Notes: a model not told the origin generated them from the sequence alone. Counted from the first letter of the stretch, positions 40,818 through 50,883 are shown. The stretch is DNA of 64,000 nucleotides from Streptomyces yangpuensis (GCF_001005295.1 NZ_LBMK01000005.1:151223-215222); one strand, 5' to 3'. Program-made: numbers and translations.

Positions 40818-42355
40818 AGCTCCCCCAGCCTGCGGATCACCGGGGCGACGCGCTGCACCCCGTGGCGGTACACCCCGCGGGCGGCCTCGCGCAGGTGGGT
40901 GCGGAGCCGGCGGCGCAGCCGGGACTGCCCCGCCTCGGGCCGTGCGGCGCCGGGCTGCGGGGTGCCGTCGGGGGCGAGGCGGTGCCGGGCGAGGATGCCG
41001 GGCAGGTATCCGGGGGCGGTGGTGAGCGTGTAGTAGGGCGCGGGCGCGGGCAGTCGCGCTGCGGCCAGCAGCCCGGCGACCTTGGCGCGGGCGAGCGCGT
41101 AGGGGTCGTGGGCGTCGTGGACGGACGCGCCGTGGGCTGCGACGTCCTCGCCCGTGGTGGGCACGGCGGACGCGGGCACGGCGGACGCGGGCGTGCCCGC
41201 AGGCACGGCGGAGACCGGCGTCGCCGCGGGCGGTGCGGGCGGGCCGGCGGCGGACCCGTGGAAGGCGGCGGGCCCGGGGCTCGTTGCGCCGGTCGCCCGG
41301 GCGGCGTGCCCCGGTGCGGGCAGGGCGGCCCAGGCGTCGGGGCCCACGGCCGCCGGGCGGACGCCGTGGGCCGCGAGCCAGACCGGGTCGCCCTCCGGGA
41401 GGAGTCCCGCGTCGAGCTGGTCCCACGAGGCCAGGCAGCCGGAGCCCAGGAAGTGGTGGTTGCCGAGTGCCTCGCGGATGCCGAGGTCGGTGAGGACGGC
41501 CGTCGGGATGGAACGGTGCAGGGCTTCCAGGGCGGCCGTGGAGGAGACGGTGACCAGCAGGTCGGCGCCGTCCAGCACCTCGCCCATGTTCCCGTAGACC
41601 AGGCGGCAGTTGGCGGGCAGTCCGCCGCGGACGCGCTCGGCGAGCCGCTGGTAGGGCTGCTCCTCCAGGTGCGTGGTGTGTTCCCCGGGCTTGCTGCGCA
41701 GCTTGATCAGCACCTCCCGGGCGGGGTGCTTGCGGGCGTGGCCGACGGCCCGTTCCAGCAGGTAGGCGCGGTCGGCGCGGCTGTCGGGCACGGAGGGCTG
41801 CACGGCGAAGACCACCGTGTGGGCCCGGCTCCCGGCCGGCTCGTACGGCGCCCCTCCCAGAAAGGGCAGCGCGGTCTCGGTGACGGCGCCGGCGTCGGCG
41901 CCGACCCCCTCGTACACGGCGCGGAAGCGCTCCGCGTCGTGGCGGGAGTTGGCGAGGACGAGGTCGGCGCCGTGCCGCAGCAGCAGCCCGTCGGCGAGCT
42001 TCTCGTACACGACCCCGACGTATCCGGTGACGAGTACGGGGCGCCGGGCAGGGGCGGGCCACAGGGCGCGGGCCCCGTGCAGGACGGCCTGGACGGCCCC
42101 GCCGACGAGCGCGAGGACGACCACGTCGTAGCGCTCGCGTCCGATCTCGGCGAGGAACTCGGCGCAGGTCACCTCGGCCGGCCGGGCGGCCCCCACCCCC
42201 ACCTCGCCGAGCTGGCGCGCGGTGGGCGTGGCCCGGCCGCGCAGCAGGTATCCGGTGAGCTGGTGGTCGGGCACGAGACGGCGGGCGGTGGTGGCGCCCC
42301 ATTTCCATCTCGTGTCGGAATCGGCGAGTACGGCGACGCGTTTGCGTTCTGGCAC
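40814..42355 (-). CDS. DUF6716-like putative glycosyltransferase
   Basis: A 513-residue protein of a family I know from actinobacterial nonulosonic-acid clusters as DUF6716. It opens RVAVLADSDTRWKWGATTAR, has YDVVVLALVGGAVQAVLHG, then VLIKLRSKPGEHTTH and VYGNMGEVLDGADLLVTVSS, TAALEALHRSIPTAVL, a GT-B-like donor site. A low-complexity Ala/Pro/Gly insert (about residues 355-400), partly made of repeated SAVP units, interrupts it. GTG 42355 has TAGCTT (42363-42368) seven bases upstream, so leaderless. It is divergent from the GT2 gene and is the first gene of the minus-strand cluster. Confidence 0.72.
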   Translation of the reverse strand: MPERKRVAVLADSDTRWKWGATTARRLVPDHQLTGYLLRGRATPTARQLGEVGVGAARPAEVTCAEFLAEIGRERYDVVVLALVGGAVQAVLHGARALWPAPARRPVLVTGYVGVVYEKLADGLLLRHGADLVLANSRHDAERFRAVYEGVGADAGAVTETALPFLGGAPYEPAGSRAHTVVFAVQPSVPDSRADRAYLLERAVGHARKHPAREVLIKLRSKPGEHTTHLEEQPYQRLAERVRGGLPANCRLVYGNMGEVLDGADLLVTVSSTAALEALHRSIPTAVLTDLGIREALGNHHFLGSGCLASWDQLDAGLLPEGDPVWLAAHGVRPAAVGPDAWAALPAPGHAARATGATSPGPAAFHGSAAGPPAPPAATPVSAVPAGTPASAVPASAVPTTGEDVAAHGASVHDAHDPYALARAKVAGLLAAARLPAPAPYYTLTTAPGYLPGILARHRLAPDGTPQPGAARPEAGQSRLRRRLRTHLREAARGVYRHGVQRVAPVIRRLGEL

Positions 42356-42443
42356 GCGGCAGAAGCTATTCCGCCTTTTCGGTGATCGGCCCAACGAACG
42401 CACAACAGCGGGTTAACAAAGCGTCGACTGAATGCGAAAGCGT

Positions 42444-42457
42444 GCGGGTTAACCCGC
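42444..42457. promoter_or_regulatory. palindrome in the divergent promoter of the wall polymer cluster
   Basis: GCGGGTTAACCCGC, a perfect 14 bp palindrome, midway between the divergent DUF6716-like and GT2 genes. A second GCGGGTTAAC lies 36 bases away at 42408-42417. The pair suggests an operator for an unknown regulator serving both arms of the cluster. Confidence 0.55.
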
Positions 42458-42531
42458 CCGCCCCGCGCCGTTCACATGAAATCCGCATCCGGGCCACGGT
42501 GAATGCCGGGCGGCGTCCTAATGTCTCGCGG

Positions 42532-43512
42532 GTGCCCAAGCTCTCTGTTGTCGTGCCGTTCTACAACGTCCGGACATACGCGCCGGACGCCCTGCGGAGT
42601 CTCGAACTGAACGCCCGGGAGGATTTCGAGTTCCTGCTCGTCGACGACTGCTCGACGGACGGGACGGCGGACCTGCTGGAACGGGCGGCGGGCGAGCTGC
42701 CCGGGGCGGTGCACCTCAGACACGCGAGCAACGGCGGCCTGGCCACCGCGCGCAACACCGGGCTGGACGCGGCCCGCGGCGAGTACCTCGCCTTCCTGGA
42801 CGGGGACGACTGGCTCGCCCCCGGCCACCTGGCCCGGATGCTGGCCGCCATGGAGGCGCTGGGCTGCGATTTCATCCGTACCGACCATGTGCGCTGCACC
42901 GGCCGGTCGCGGAGCGTGCAGCGGGTCCCCTTCGGTCCGCAGTCCGTCGTCACCGATCCGCGCGGCGCGATCCTGCCCGCCGACCGGGCGACCTCGGTGG
43001 ACTATCCGTACGCCTGGGCCGGCATGTACCACCGGCGGCTGCTGGAGCGCGGCCTGCTGCACTTCACCGACGGGCTGCGCACGGCGGAGGACCGGCCGTG
43101 GATCTGGCGGCTGCACCGGGAGGCCGATTCCTTCGCGGCGGTCGGGCTGCCCGGTGTCTTCTACCGGCGCGGTGTTTCCACGTCGTTGACGCAGATCAGG
43201 GACGAACGGCAGCTCGATTTCATCCGGGCATTCGATCAGGTCCTCGCCGAGGTCGCCGCCGATCCGGAATCCGAACTGCTCCTGCCGAAATCCGTACGAA
43301 CGTACTGCGCCATTATCGCGCACCATTTCGGATCCATCGAAAGGTACGAACCGGCCGTGGCAAAGAAACTCCGCCTGATGAGCGCGGCCGCGCTCGGCCG
43401 CATGCCCCAGGACGTGCTCGACCGGGTCCTGGACTCGATGGACGCCGAGCGCTCCACGCTCCTGCGCCGCCTGCGCGGCGGCCGCCGCATCCCGTCGGGG
43501 GCGACCGCCTGA
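42532..43512 (+). CDS. family 2 glycosyltransferase
   Basis: A 326-residue GT-A glycosyltransferase. The nucleotide-binding start KLSVVVPFYNVRTYAPDAL is followed by LLVDDCSTDGTADLL, the ASNGGLATARNTGLDAARG loop and the DxD motif LAFLDGDDW. The C-terminal 130 residues resemble those of wall-polymer GT2 enzymes. TAATGT (42519-42524) stands seven bases before GTG 42532, so the mRNA is probably leaderless. Its stop overlaps the start of the polysialyltransferase-like gene (TGATG), so the two are translationally coupled. Confidence 0.88.
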   Translation: MPKLSVVVPFYNVRTYAPDALRSLELNAREDFEFLLVDDCSTDGTADLLERAAGELPGAVHLRHASNGGLATARNTGLDAARGEYLAFLDGDDWLAPGHLARMLAAMEALGCDFIRTDHVRCTGRSRSVQRVPFGPQSVVTDPRGAILPADRATSVDYPYAWAGMYHRRLLERGLLHFTDGLRTAEDRPWIWRLHREADSFAAVGLPGVFYRRGVSTSLTQIRDERQLDFIRAFDQVLAEVAADPESELLLPKSVRTYCAIIAHHFGSIERYEPAVAKKLRLMSAAALGRMPQDVLDRVLDSMDAERSTLLRRLRGGRRIPSGATA

Positions 43513-44846
43513 TGCTCACCCAGATCTTCCTGGCCTCCACCCTCTACGGCGCGGCCACGCTCGCGGCGGGCGTCGACGCGGGCTGTTTCCCGGCCGCGGG
43601 CCGCCGGATCCTGCTGACCAGCAACCACGCCGTCACCGCCGAGGTGGCCCCGGGCCTGGCCGGCGCGCCGGGTTTCGCCGCCCTGCGCACCCGCTTCGAC
43701 GAGGTGCTCGACTGGAACGCCGTGATCGAGCCGCAGCACCCGAGCTCCTGGGCCCCGCGCGCCGAGGACGTACCGATCTGGGAGCGGCACCTGCGGGCGC
43801 TGTGGGGCCTCGGCGAGGACCGGGTCGAACTGGTCGTGGAATCCCTCCAGGTACCGCCGGCCCAGTCCCTGTGCCGGCTCTTCCCCGGTGCGGCGGTCGA
43901 TGTCTACGCCGACGGGCTGATGAGCTACGGCCCCACCCGCTTCCGCCTCGACCCGCAGCTCGGGATGCGGGTGCGCCGGGTGCTCCACCTGGACCTGGTG
44001 CCCGGCCTGCAGCCGCTGCTGCTGACGGAGTTCGGGGCGCGCCGGGAGCTGGTGCCCGCCGAGGCCTTCCTGAGGGTCCTCGCGGAGCTCCCCCCGCACG
44101 GTCCGGACCTGGACGGCGTCGGGGAGTCCCCGGCCCTGCTGCTGGGCCAGTACCTGTCGGCGCTCGACCTGATGACCCCGGACGAGGAGGAGGAGCTGCA
44201 CGCCTCGATGGTCCGGGGCGCCTTCGCGCTCGGCCACCGGGAGCTGGTCTTCAAGCCGCACCCCGGCGCGCCGGCCGAGTACGCCCGCCGGGCCGTGGCG
44301 GAGGCCGGACGGCTCGGCGCCCGGCTCACCGTGACGAGCAGCCCGGTCCTGGCCGAGACCCTCTACCGGCTGCTGCGCCCGGCGCTGGTCGTCGGCTGCT
44401 TCTCCACGGGCCTGCTGACCGCCGCCACACTGTACGGGCTGCCCGTCGCGCGCACCGGTACCGGGGCCGTACTGGCCCGCCTGGACCCGTACCCGAACAG
44501 CAACCGGGTGCCGCTGGTGCTGGTGGACTCGCTGCTGCCGGACCTGGCGGACCCGGAGGCGGTCCGCGCCTGGACGCCCGCGTCGCTGGAGCGGGCCGGA
44601 GCGGAACGGGCCGGGCTGCTGACCGCCGTCGGGTTCACCATGCAGCCGCAGATCCTGGCGGCGCGGCGGGACGCGGCCGAGGCGTACCTGGCCGCGCACC
44701 TGACCCCCGGCACCTGGCCGTACTTCACACGGCGCCGGCTGACGGCGCTGGGGCTGCCCGGCGGCATCCCCGCCCAGCTGTCGTTCCTGCCGCGCAGCCG
44801 GACCGTGCGGCGCGTGGCCCGGACCCTGCGCCGTGTCCTGAACTGA
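43512..44846 (+). CDS. alpha-2,8-polysialyltransferase family protein
   Basis: A 444-residue GT-B enzyme of the bacterial polysialyltransferase (PF07388) type. The family motifs are visible: VDVYADGLMSYGPTRF (the acidic-DG motif with the general base), ALLLGQYLSAL, LVFKPHPGAPAEYA (the HP motif binding the CMP donor) and VTSSPVLAETLYRLL (the double serine). It is expected to add nonulosonic acid units to a growing chain at the cytoplasmic face. It overlaps the GT2 gene by one base. Together with NeuA-NeuB this points to a polysialic- or teichulosonic-acid-like wall polymer. Confidence 0.8.
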   Translation: MLTQIFLASTLYGAATLAAGVDAGCFPAAGRRILLTSNHAVTAEVAPGLAGAPGFAALRTRFDEVLDWNAVIEPQHPSSWAPRAEDVPIWERHLRALWGLGEDRVELVVESLQVPPAQSLCRLFPGAAVDVYADGLMSYGPTRFRLDPQLGMRVRRVLHLDLVPGLQPLLLTEFGARRELVPAEAFLRVLAELPPHGPDLDGVGESPALLLGQYLSALDLMTPDEEEELHASMVRGAFALGHRELVFKPHPGAPAEYARRAVAEAGRLGARLTVTSSPVLAETLYRLLRPALVVGCFSTGLLTAATLYGLPVARTGTGAVLARLDPYPNSNRVPLVLVDSLLPDLADPEAVRAWTPASLERAGAERAGLLTAVGFTMQPQILAARRDAAEAYLAAHLTPGTWPYFTRRRLTALGLPGGIPAQLSFLPRSRTVRRVARTLRRVLN

Positions 44847-44868
44847 CGACCCAGGGCGCTCGGCCGAC

Positions 44869-45175
44869 TCAGCTGACCGCGAGCTTGGCCGCGAAGCCCA
44901 GGAACAGCACGCCCGCCGCCGAGGTCGCCCCGGCCGACAGCCGCTTGCGGCGGCGGAAGGCCTCCGAGAGGCGGGTGCCGCCGAATATCAGCAGCGTCAG
45001 GTAGAGGAAGCTGCCGGTCTGCAGCAGCCCGGAACACCCCGGCGGCGGCCTTGTAGCCCGTGCGCACACCGCGGCGGGCGGCGACGGACAGCACGTAGAG
45101 CGAGTTCGGTCCCGGCAGGAGAATGATCAGGACAAGGCCGGCGAGGTAGGTCGGCAGATCGATGACACCCAGCAT
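44869..45175 (-). pseudogene. LysE-type amino acid exporter, internally deleted
   Basis: The first 35 codons (MLGVIDLPTYLAGLVLIILL, PGPNSLYVLSVAARRGVRTG) are a normal LysE/LeuE start, and the last 55 (GSFLYLTLLIFGGTRLSEAF, RRRKRLSAGATSAAGVLFLG) a normal LysE end. The two pieces are directly joined near 45020-45060 in different frames. About 120 residues with the central helices are missing. The protein cannot be made. It lies between the wall polymer cluster and the mutase gene. Confidence 0.82.
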
Positions 45176-45220
45176 GCGCAGGAGTGTCCCATGGGGACAC
45201 ACCTGACAGTCCAGTCGGTT

Positions 45221-46801
<1,581 letters not shown>

Positions 46802-46980
46802 GTGACGAAGTCCTCCGTAGAGCAACCGTGCCCGGGGCTGATACAACCTTGCCCGCGCGTCGCTTCTTCAGGCCGTGGACGGTTGCTGGTCACAATGGCG
46901 CAACATCCCGGAACCCTGTGCAACTCTCCACGCGCGCCAGGCATCACCTAGATACACGACGTAGAAACCGGGGGACTGCA

Positions 46981-47853
46981 ATGCAGCGCCAGAGAGTCAT
47001 AATCCGCACGATCGGGGTGGCCACCGCCGTCGCGCTCGCCGCGACCGCCTGCGGTCCGCAGAAGACGGAGTCCGCCGGCTCCTCCTCCGCGGCACCGTCC
47101 TCGCCCACGGCGGGCGCCACCCCCGAAGCATCCCCGTCCACCGACAACAAGCCCGGCGAGGCATCGCCGTCGGCCTCGGCGTCCGCCTCCGCCTCCGCGT
47201 CGGCCTCGCCTTCGCCCTCGGTGAAGCAGATCATGGCCAACGGCGACGAGAGCGAGCAGGTCCGCGAGCTCCAGGCCCGCCTGAAGCAGCTCAAGCTGAT
47301 GACCGTCGCGCCGACCGGTTTCTACGGCTCCAAGACGACGGCCGCGGTGAAGTCCTTCCAGTCGAAGAACGGCCTGGACGCGACCGGCGGGGTCGACGAC
47401 AAGACCTGGAAGAAGATCCAGAGCTCCAGCAAGAAGCCCACCGCCGACGAGCTGCGCCCGCCGACCACCATCGAGGTCGCCGCTCCCGACCCGCGCTGCA
47501 TGACGGGCCGCGTCATGTGCATCAGCAAGGAGAGCCGCACCCTCGCCTGGATGATCGACGGCAAGGTCGTCTCGACGATGGACGTCCGCTTCGGCTCGGA
47601 GAACACCCCGACCCGCGAGGGCGTGTTCAACGTGGGCTGGAAGGCCAAGGACTGGACGTCGACGATCTACCACACGCCGATGCCCTACGCGATGTTCTTC
47701 AGCGGCGGCCAGGCCGTGCACTACTCCGCGGACTTCGCCGCCCGCGGCTACAACGGCGCCTCGCACGGCTGCGTGAACGTCCGCGACAAGGGCAAGCTGT
47801 CGAAGCTCTTCGACGACGTGCAGGTCGGTGACAAGGTCGTCGTCTACTGGTGA
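46981..47853 (+). CDS. L,D-transpeptidase lipoprotein with peptidoglycan-binding domain
   Basis: A 290-residue lipoprotein. The lipobox is LAATAC (residue 23 or so), followed by a Ser/Ala/Pro-rich tether with an SASASA stretch, a PG_binding_1 domain (GDESEQVRELQARLKQL and AAVKSFQSKNGLDATGG) and a YkuD catalytic domain ending in QAVHYSADFAARGYNG then ASHGCVNVRD, with catalytic His and Cys. It forms 3-3 crosslinks in the wall. GGGGGA precedes the ATG. It is the second L,D-transpeptidase of this window and, unlike the one at 24880, keeps the standard SHGC motif. Confidence 0.9.
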   Translation: MQRQRVIIRTIGVATAVALAATACGPQKTESAGSSSAAPSSPTAGATPEASPSTDNKPGEASPSASASASASASASPSPSVKQIMANGDESEQVRELQARLKQLKLMTVAPTGFYGSKTTAAVKSFQSKNGLDATGGVDDKTWKKIQSSSKKPTADELRPPTTIEVAAPDPRCMTGRVMCISKESRTLAWMIDGKVVSTMDVRFGSENTPTREGVFNVGWKAKDWTSTIYHTPMPYAMFFSGGQAVHYSADFAARGYNGASHGCVNVRDKGKLSKLFDDVQVGDKVVVYW

Positions 47854-47930
47854 CCCCGCGGAGGGTGACGCCGGGGGCCCGGACGCCGGGCCCCGACCAC
47901 GGAGCCGGCCGCGAGCCGGTGGAACGCATC

Positions 47931-47983
47931 AGGCCGTCCCTTTCGCAGCCCGCCGCACCGGCGGACTGCGAAAGGGACGGCCT
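47931..47983. terminator. strong terminator after the L,D-transpeptidase gene
   Basis: AGGCCGTCCCTTTCGCAG and its exact 18 bp complement flank a loop that itself can pair (CCGCCG with CGGCGG). It is the longest perfect stem in the window. Confidence 0.88.
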
Positions 47984-48009
47984 GTCGCGTTGGACGGGTC
48001 GAAGTAAAG

Positions 48010-48048
48010 GGCGCGGGCAGGGCCGGGGGAACGTGCCCCGCCCGCGCC
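48010..48048. terminator. second hairpin between convergent genes
   Basis: GGCGCGGGC and GCCCGCGCC pair around a 21-base loop. It lies about 120 bases beyond the stop of the membrane-protein gene read from the minus strand. The remaining part of this 315-base gap (48049-48168) shows no gene or RNA. Confidence 0.5.
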
Positions 48049-48168
48049 GGTTGCGCAGAGCCCAGGGGTACGGGGGGAACCCCGGCTCATGCGCGGCCGA
48101 TGACCAGTCGGCTCGATTAGTACTGCGTCACCGGTTCGAAAAGTGTTACAGGCAGGTCAGCACATGTG

Positions 48169-49194
48169 TCAGCGGCCCGCGCGCAGGGGTGTGGAGCCCT
48201 GCGGGACCGCGGGCGACAGGGTCGGCGCCCGGAGCGTCCCGCCCAGCGGGGCGTCGCGACGAGTGGTGCCGCCGGAGTCCGCGTCCAGCACCGAGGCACA
48301 GTAGGCGGGGATCCGCAGGAGCCCGTCCGCCAGCCGTGAAAGCCGCTCGCGCCGGTCGTCGTTGAGCCGGCCCTTGCGGTACTCCTCGCAGAGGTCCACC
48401 TTGAGCCTGTTCTCCTGCTCGCGCTGCCGGTCCCTGGCCAGCTCACCGGTGCCCAGGGTGTCGGGGCTCACCTCCCGGTCGCCCGGACCGCTCTGGTCGT
48501 CCTTGCCGCCCCGGCCCGAACCGCCGGACGCGGAACTGCCCGGGAAGGAGTCGGGGACCGTTCCGCCGCCGGGTGTCGCCCGCCCGCCCGCGGTCGGTGA
48601 CGGCGAGACGGGGGCGAACCCCGGGTTCGAGCCCTCCGGCAGCGGGGTGGGCAGCAGCTTCGGGGTGACGGTCGGGGCGCTGCCGCCGACCTCCGGGACC
48701 GGGCTCTCCCCGGCGCTGACCGACATCGCCGGTCCGGGTCCCGCGGTGTCCTGGCGGGACCGGTCCAGCAGCCCCGCGCCCGCCGCGGCGGCCAGACCGC
48801 CCGCGGCGACGCTCGCGAGGGCGGCGGCCAGACCGAAGCTCACGGTCCGGGCGCGCCGGCGGGCCGGTGCGGGGGCGGGACGAATGCGGCCGAGGGCAAC
48901 CAGGGGCTCACGGGAGGCGCCGGCTGCGGACGGCACGGTGGCGCGGCCCGCGGTGGCGGGACGTGCGGCGGCGCGCGCCGCGCGGTAGGCCTCCACCGCC
49001 GGCTCCTCGCCGGGCAGTTCCGTACCCGTGGGTGCGGCCGCCATCGCGGCCAGGGCGTCCAGGGCGGCCCGCAGCCGGGCGGCCTCCGCCGCGGCACGCG
49101 TGTCGGCGGCGGGCCCCACAGGTTCCGTCGGTCCGCCGCGCAGGAGTGCTTCCGCCGCGGCCTCGTCCAGCCACCTGTCGCGCTCGTCGGCCAT
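48169..49194 (-). CDS. membrane protein, probable anti-sigma partner of the ECF sigma factor
   Basis: A 341-residue protein with a cytoplasmic N-terminus of about 115 residues (MADERDRWLDEAAAEALLRG), one transmembrane helix (VSFGLAAALASVAAGGLAAA) and a long extracytoplasmic Pro/Gly/Ser-rich part ending in a small helical domain (VDLCEEYRKGRLNDDRRERL) with two cysteines. The ATG overlaps the stop of the sigma factor gene (TGATG). Position and topology fit an anti-sigma factor, but the HxxxCxxC zinc motif of the common class is absent. Function is inferred from context only. Confidence 0.7.
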   Translation of the reverse strand: MADERDRWLDEAAAEALLRGGPTEPVGPAADTRAAAEAARLRAALDALAAMAAAPTGTELPGEEPAVEAYRAARAAARPATAGRATVPSAAGASREPLVALGRIRPAPAPARRRARTVSFGLAAALASVAAGGLAAAAGAGLLDRSRQDTAGPGPAMSVSAGESPVPEVGGSAPTVTPKLLPTPLPEGSNPGFAPVSPSPTAGGRATPGGGTVPDSFPGSSASGGSGRGGKDDQSGPGDREVSPDTLGTGELARDRQREQENRLKVDLCEEYRKGRLNDDRRERLSRLADGLLRIPAYCASVLDADSGGTTRRDAPLGGTLRAPTLSPAVPQGSTPLRAGR

Positions 49195-49955
49195 CACATG
49201 TCCTTCTGCGTCCGCCAACGTGAATGCGTCACACCGGTTTGTTCTGCGTAACTTCCGCCCCTGCCACGCTGTGCGGGTACGGCGTCGAGATCCCTCCCGC
49301 CCCCGCCGTCCCACGCATGGCCACCGGCATTATGGCCGACCACGGCGCCCGCCTTGGACCCGGTGCCCTGACCTGCTTCGAAGCCGCTGTCCGCGCCCTG
49401 CGCGGCGAGCAGTTCCGCCAGCTTCTTCAGACCGCGGTGCGCGGCGGTGCGTACGGCGCCGGGCCGCTTGCCCAGGGTCTCGGCCGCGCTCTTGGCGTCC
49501 AGGCCGACCACGACCCGCAGGACGACGGCCTCGGCCTGGTCCTGGGGCAGCTGGGCTATGAGCGCCATGGTGCGCCCGGTGTCGAGGGACTCCATCGCCG
49601 CGCCGGCCGTGTCGCACTCGGCGGCCCAGCCGCTGAGCTCGGTGTCGTCGCCGCCGATGGCGGGGCGGCGGCCGCGCATGCGTATGTGGTCGAGTGCCCG
49701 GTTCCGGGCGATGCGAGCGGCCCAGCCGCGGAAGCGGTCGGCGTCGCCGGTGAAGGAGTCGAGGTCGCGGGCTATCTGCAACCAGGCCTCCGAGGTCACG
49801 TCCTCGGCATCGCCGTCTCCGACGAGCGTGCGTACGTAACCGAGCAGGCGTGGATGCACGGCACGGTACACAGCACGGAACGCGTTCTCGTCGCCGTCCT
49901 GTGCCGCGAGCACCGCGGCGGTCAGCTCCGCGTCGTCCCCCAGCAAAGTCCCCAA
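49194..49955 (-). CDS. ECF-type RNA polymerase sigma factor
   Basis: A 253-residue group IV sigma factor. Region 2 reads AFRAVYRAVHPRLLGYVRTL and DAEDVTSEAWLQIARDLDSF; region 4 reads LPQDQAEAVVLRVVVGLDAK and TLGKRPGAVRTAAHRGLKKL. The last 75 residues are a low-complexity Gly/Ala-rich tail, unusual for an ECF factor. TTG 49955 begins the frame (another TTG follows at 49946). It is coupled to the downstream membrane protein. In the 325-base gap upstream (to 50280) I see no additional gene and no promoter I would call. Confidence 0.85.
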   Translation of the reverse strand: MGTLLGDDAELTAAVLAAQDGDENAFRAVYRAVHPRLLGYVRTLVGDGDAEDVTSEAWLQIARDLDSFTGDADRFRGWAARIARNRALDHIRMRGRRPAIGGDDTELSGWAAECDTAGAAMESLDTGRTMALIAQLPQDQAEAVVLRVVVGLDAKSAAETLGKRPGAVRTAAHRGLKKLAELLAAQGADSGFEAGQGTGSKAGAVVGHNAGGHAWDGGGGRDLDAVPAQRGRGGSYAEQTGVTHSRWRTQKDM

Positions 49956-50280
49956 CCTGTCCTGTACGTGTGGCGCAAATCAGCACGTTACGGCTTTCAA
50001 GCACCTCTCGTCCACGAGTGATACAACGTGCAACCAATCCTGCGCGGAGCGAGGTGTGACACAAAACGCACCCCCGGCGCTGACAGGGGTACGGGCTTGT
50101 CGCACGAGCCCGTGACGGATGGCGGCCGGGGCCTCTCCTGTGGGGGGTGGCGGCCTCGGTCGCCCTCCCCCTTTCGGGCATCCCACCATGCCTGCCCGGC
50201 GCGCCCGCGTCATCCTTTCGGCTCACTTCCGGGTGAAATCCCCGCACGGGTACGACACACCATGCCCTGCGTCGATAGCG

Positions 50281-50883
50281 TTGCGGCACATCCGCGCCAC
50301 CCCGAGGAGCCCCCCGCTGTCCAGCCATCTTCCGGCACAGGCCCGCGGCTGCTCCGACCCCTCCCCCGGCCCCGGACTGACGCGGTTCAACACCCTGTCC
50401 CCCGAGGCCGCCCGGGCGGTCCTCCTGCACTGCTGCGGCAGCCGCCGCTGGGCGCACCGGGTGGCGGCGCACCGCCCGTACCCGGACGCGGGCGCCCTGC
50501 TCGCCGCCGCGGACGAGGCCTCGTACGACCTGTCGCAGGCCGACCTGACCGAGGCGCTGGCCGCGGAGCACTCGGCCGAGCTGGACCACGGGGCGCCGTA
50601 CGCCGCGCTGCTGGCCCTCGACGCGGCCCATGCGGAGTACGAACGGAAGTTCGGCCACGGTTTCGTGATCTGCCTGGACGGCCACCCGCCGGAGGAGCAG
50701 GCCGACCAGCTCCTGGGGGCGATCCGGCGGCGGATGGGGCACGAGGTGGACGAGGAACGCTCGATCTCCGCGGACGAGCTGCGGCGTGTCGCGCAGTCCC
50801 GGCTGCTGGACCTGACGCGCCGACTGACCCGCTCCGAGGGGGCGTCTATGGCCGAAACCGGGCTATTCGCCCCTGTGGGATAG
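50281..50883 (+). CDS. OHCU decarboxylase-like protein lacking the HPxIG motif
   Basis: A protein of about 200 residues whose core matches 2-oxo-4-hydroxy-4-carboxy-5-ureidoimidazoline decarboxylase of the urate pathway: LTRFNTLSPEAARAVLLHCC, GSRRWAHRVAAHRPYPD, YERKFGHGFVIC and a closing RLLDLTRRL. Where the enzyme has the catalytic histidine in HPRIG this sequence reads AAEHSAELDHGA, so it may be inactive or do something else. The start is uncertain: TTG 50281, GTG 50233, or CTG 50317 behind GAGGAG. It stands 150 bases upstream of the sdh operon. Confidence 0.65.
   Translation: MRHIRATPRSPPLSSHLPAQARGCSDPSPGPGLTRFNTLSPEAARAVLLHCCGSRRWAHRVAAHRPYPDAGALLAAADEASYDLSQADLTEALAAEHSAELDHGAPYAALLALDAAHAEYERKFGHGFVICLDGHPPEEQADQLLGAIRRRMGHEVDEERSISADELRRVAQSRLLDLTRRLTRSEGASMAETGLFAPVG

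Noticed and set aside
39099..41033. 644-codon open frame on the plus strand across the NeuA-NeuB gene
   Set aside because: It mirrors the synthase gene; the opposite strand shows all family motifs. No ribosome binding site or domain.
37909..44846. Secondary-metabolite biosynthetic cluster
   Set aside because: No polyketide synthase, NRPS, terpene or RiPP enzymes are present; the genes fit a cell-wall glycopolymer.
48120..48150. GGTTCGAA resembling a tRNA T-loop
   Set aside because: No cloverleaf can be formed around it and no acceptor stem pairs with a CCA or discriminator end.
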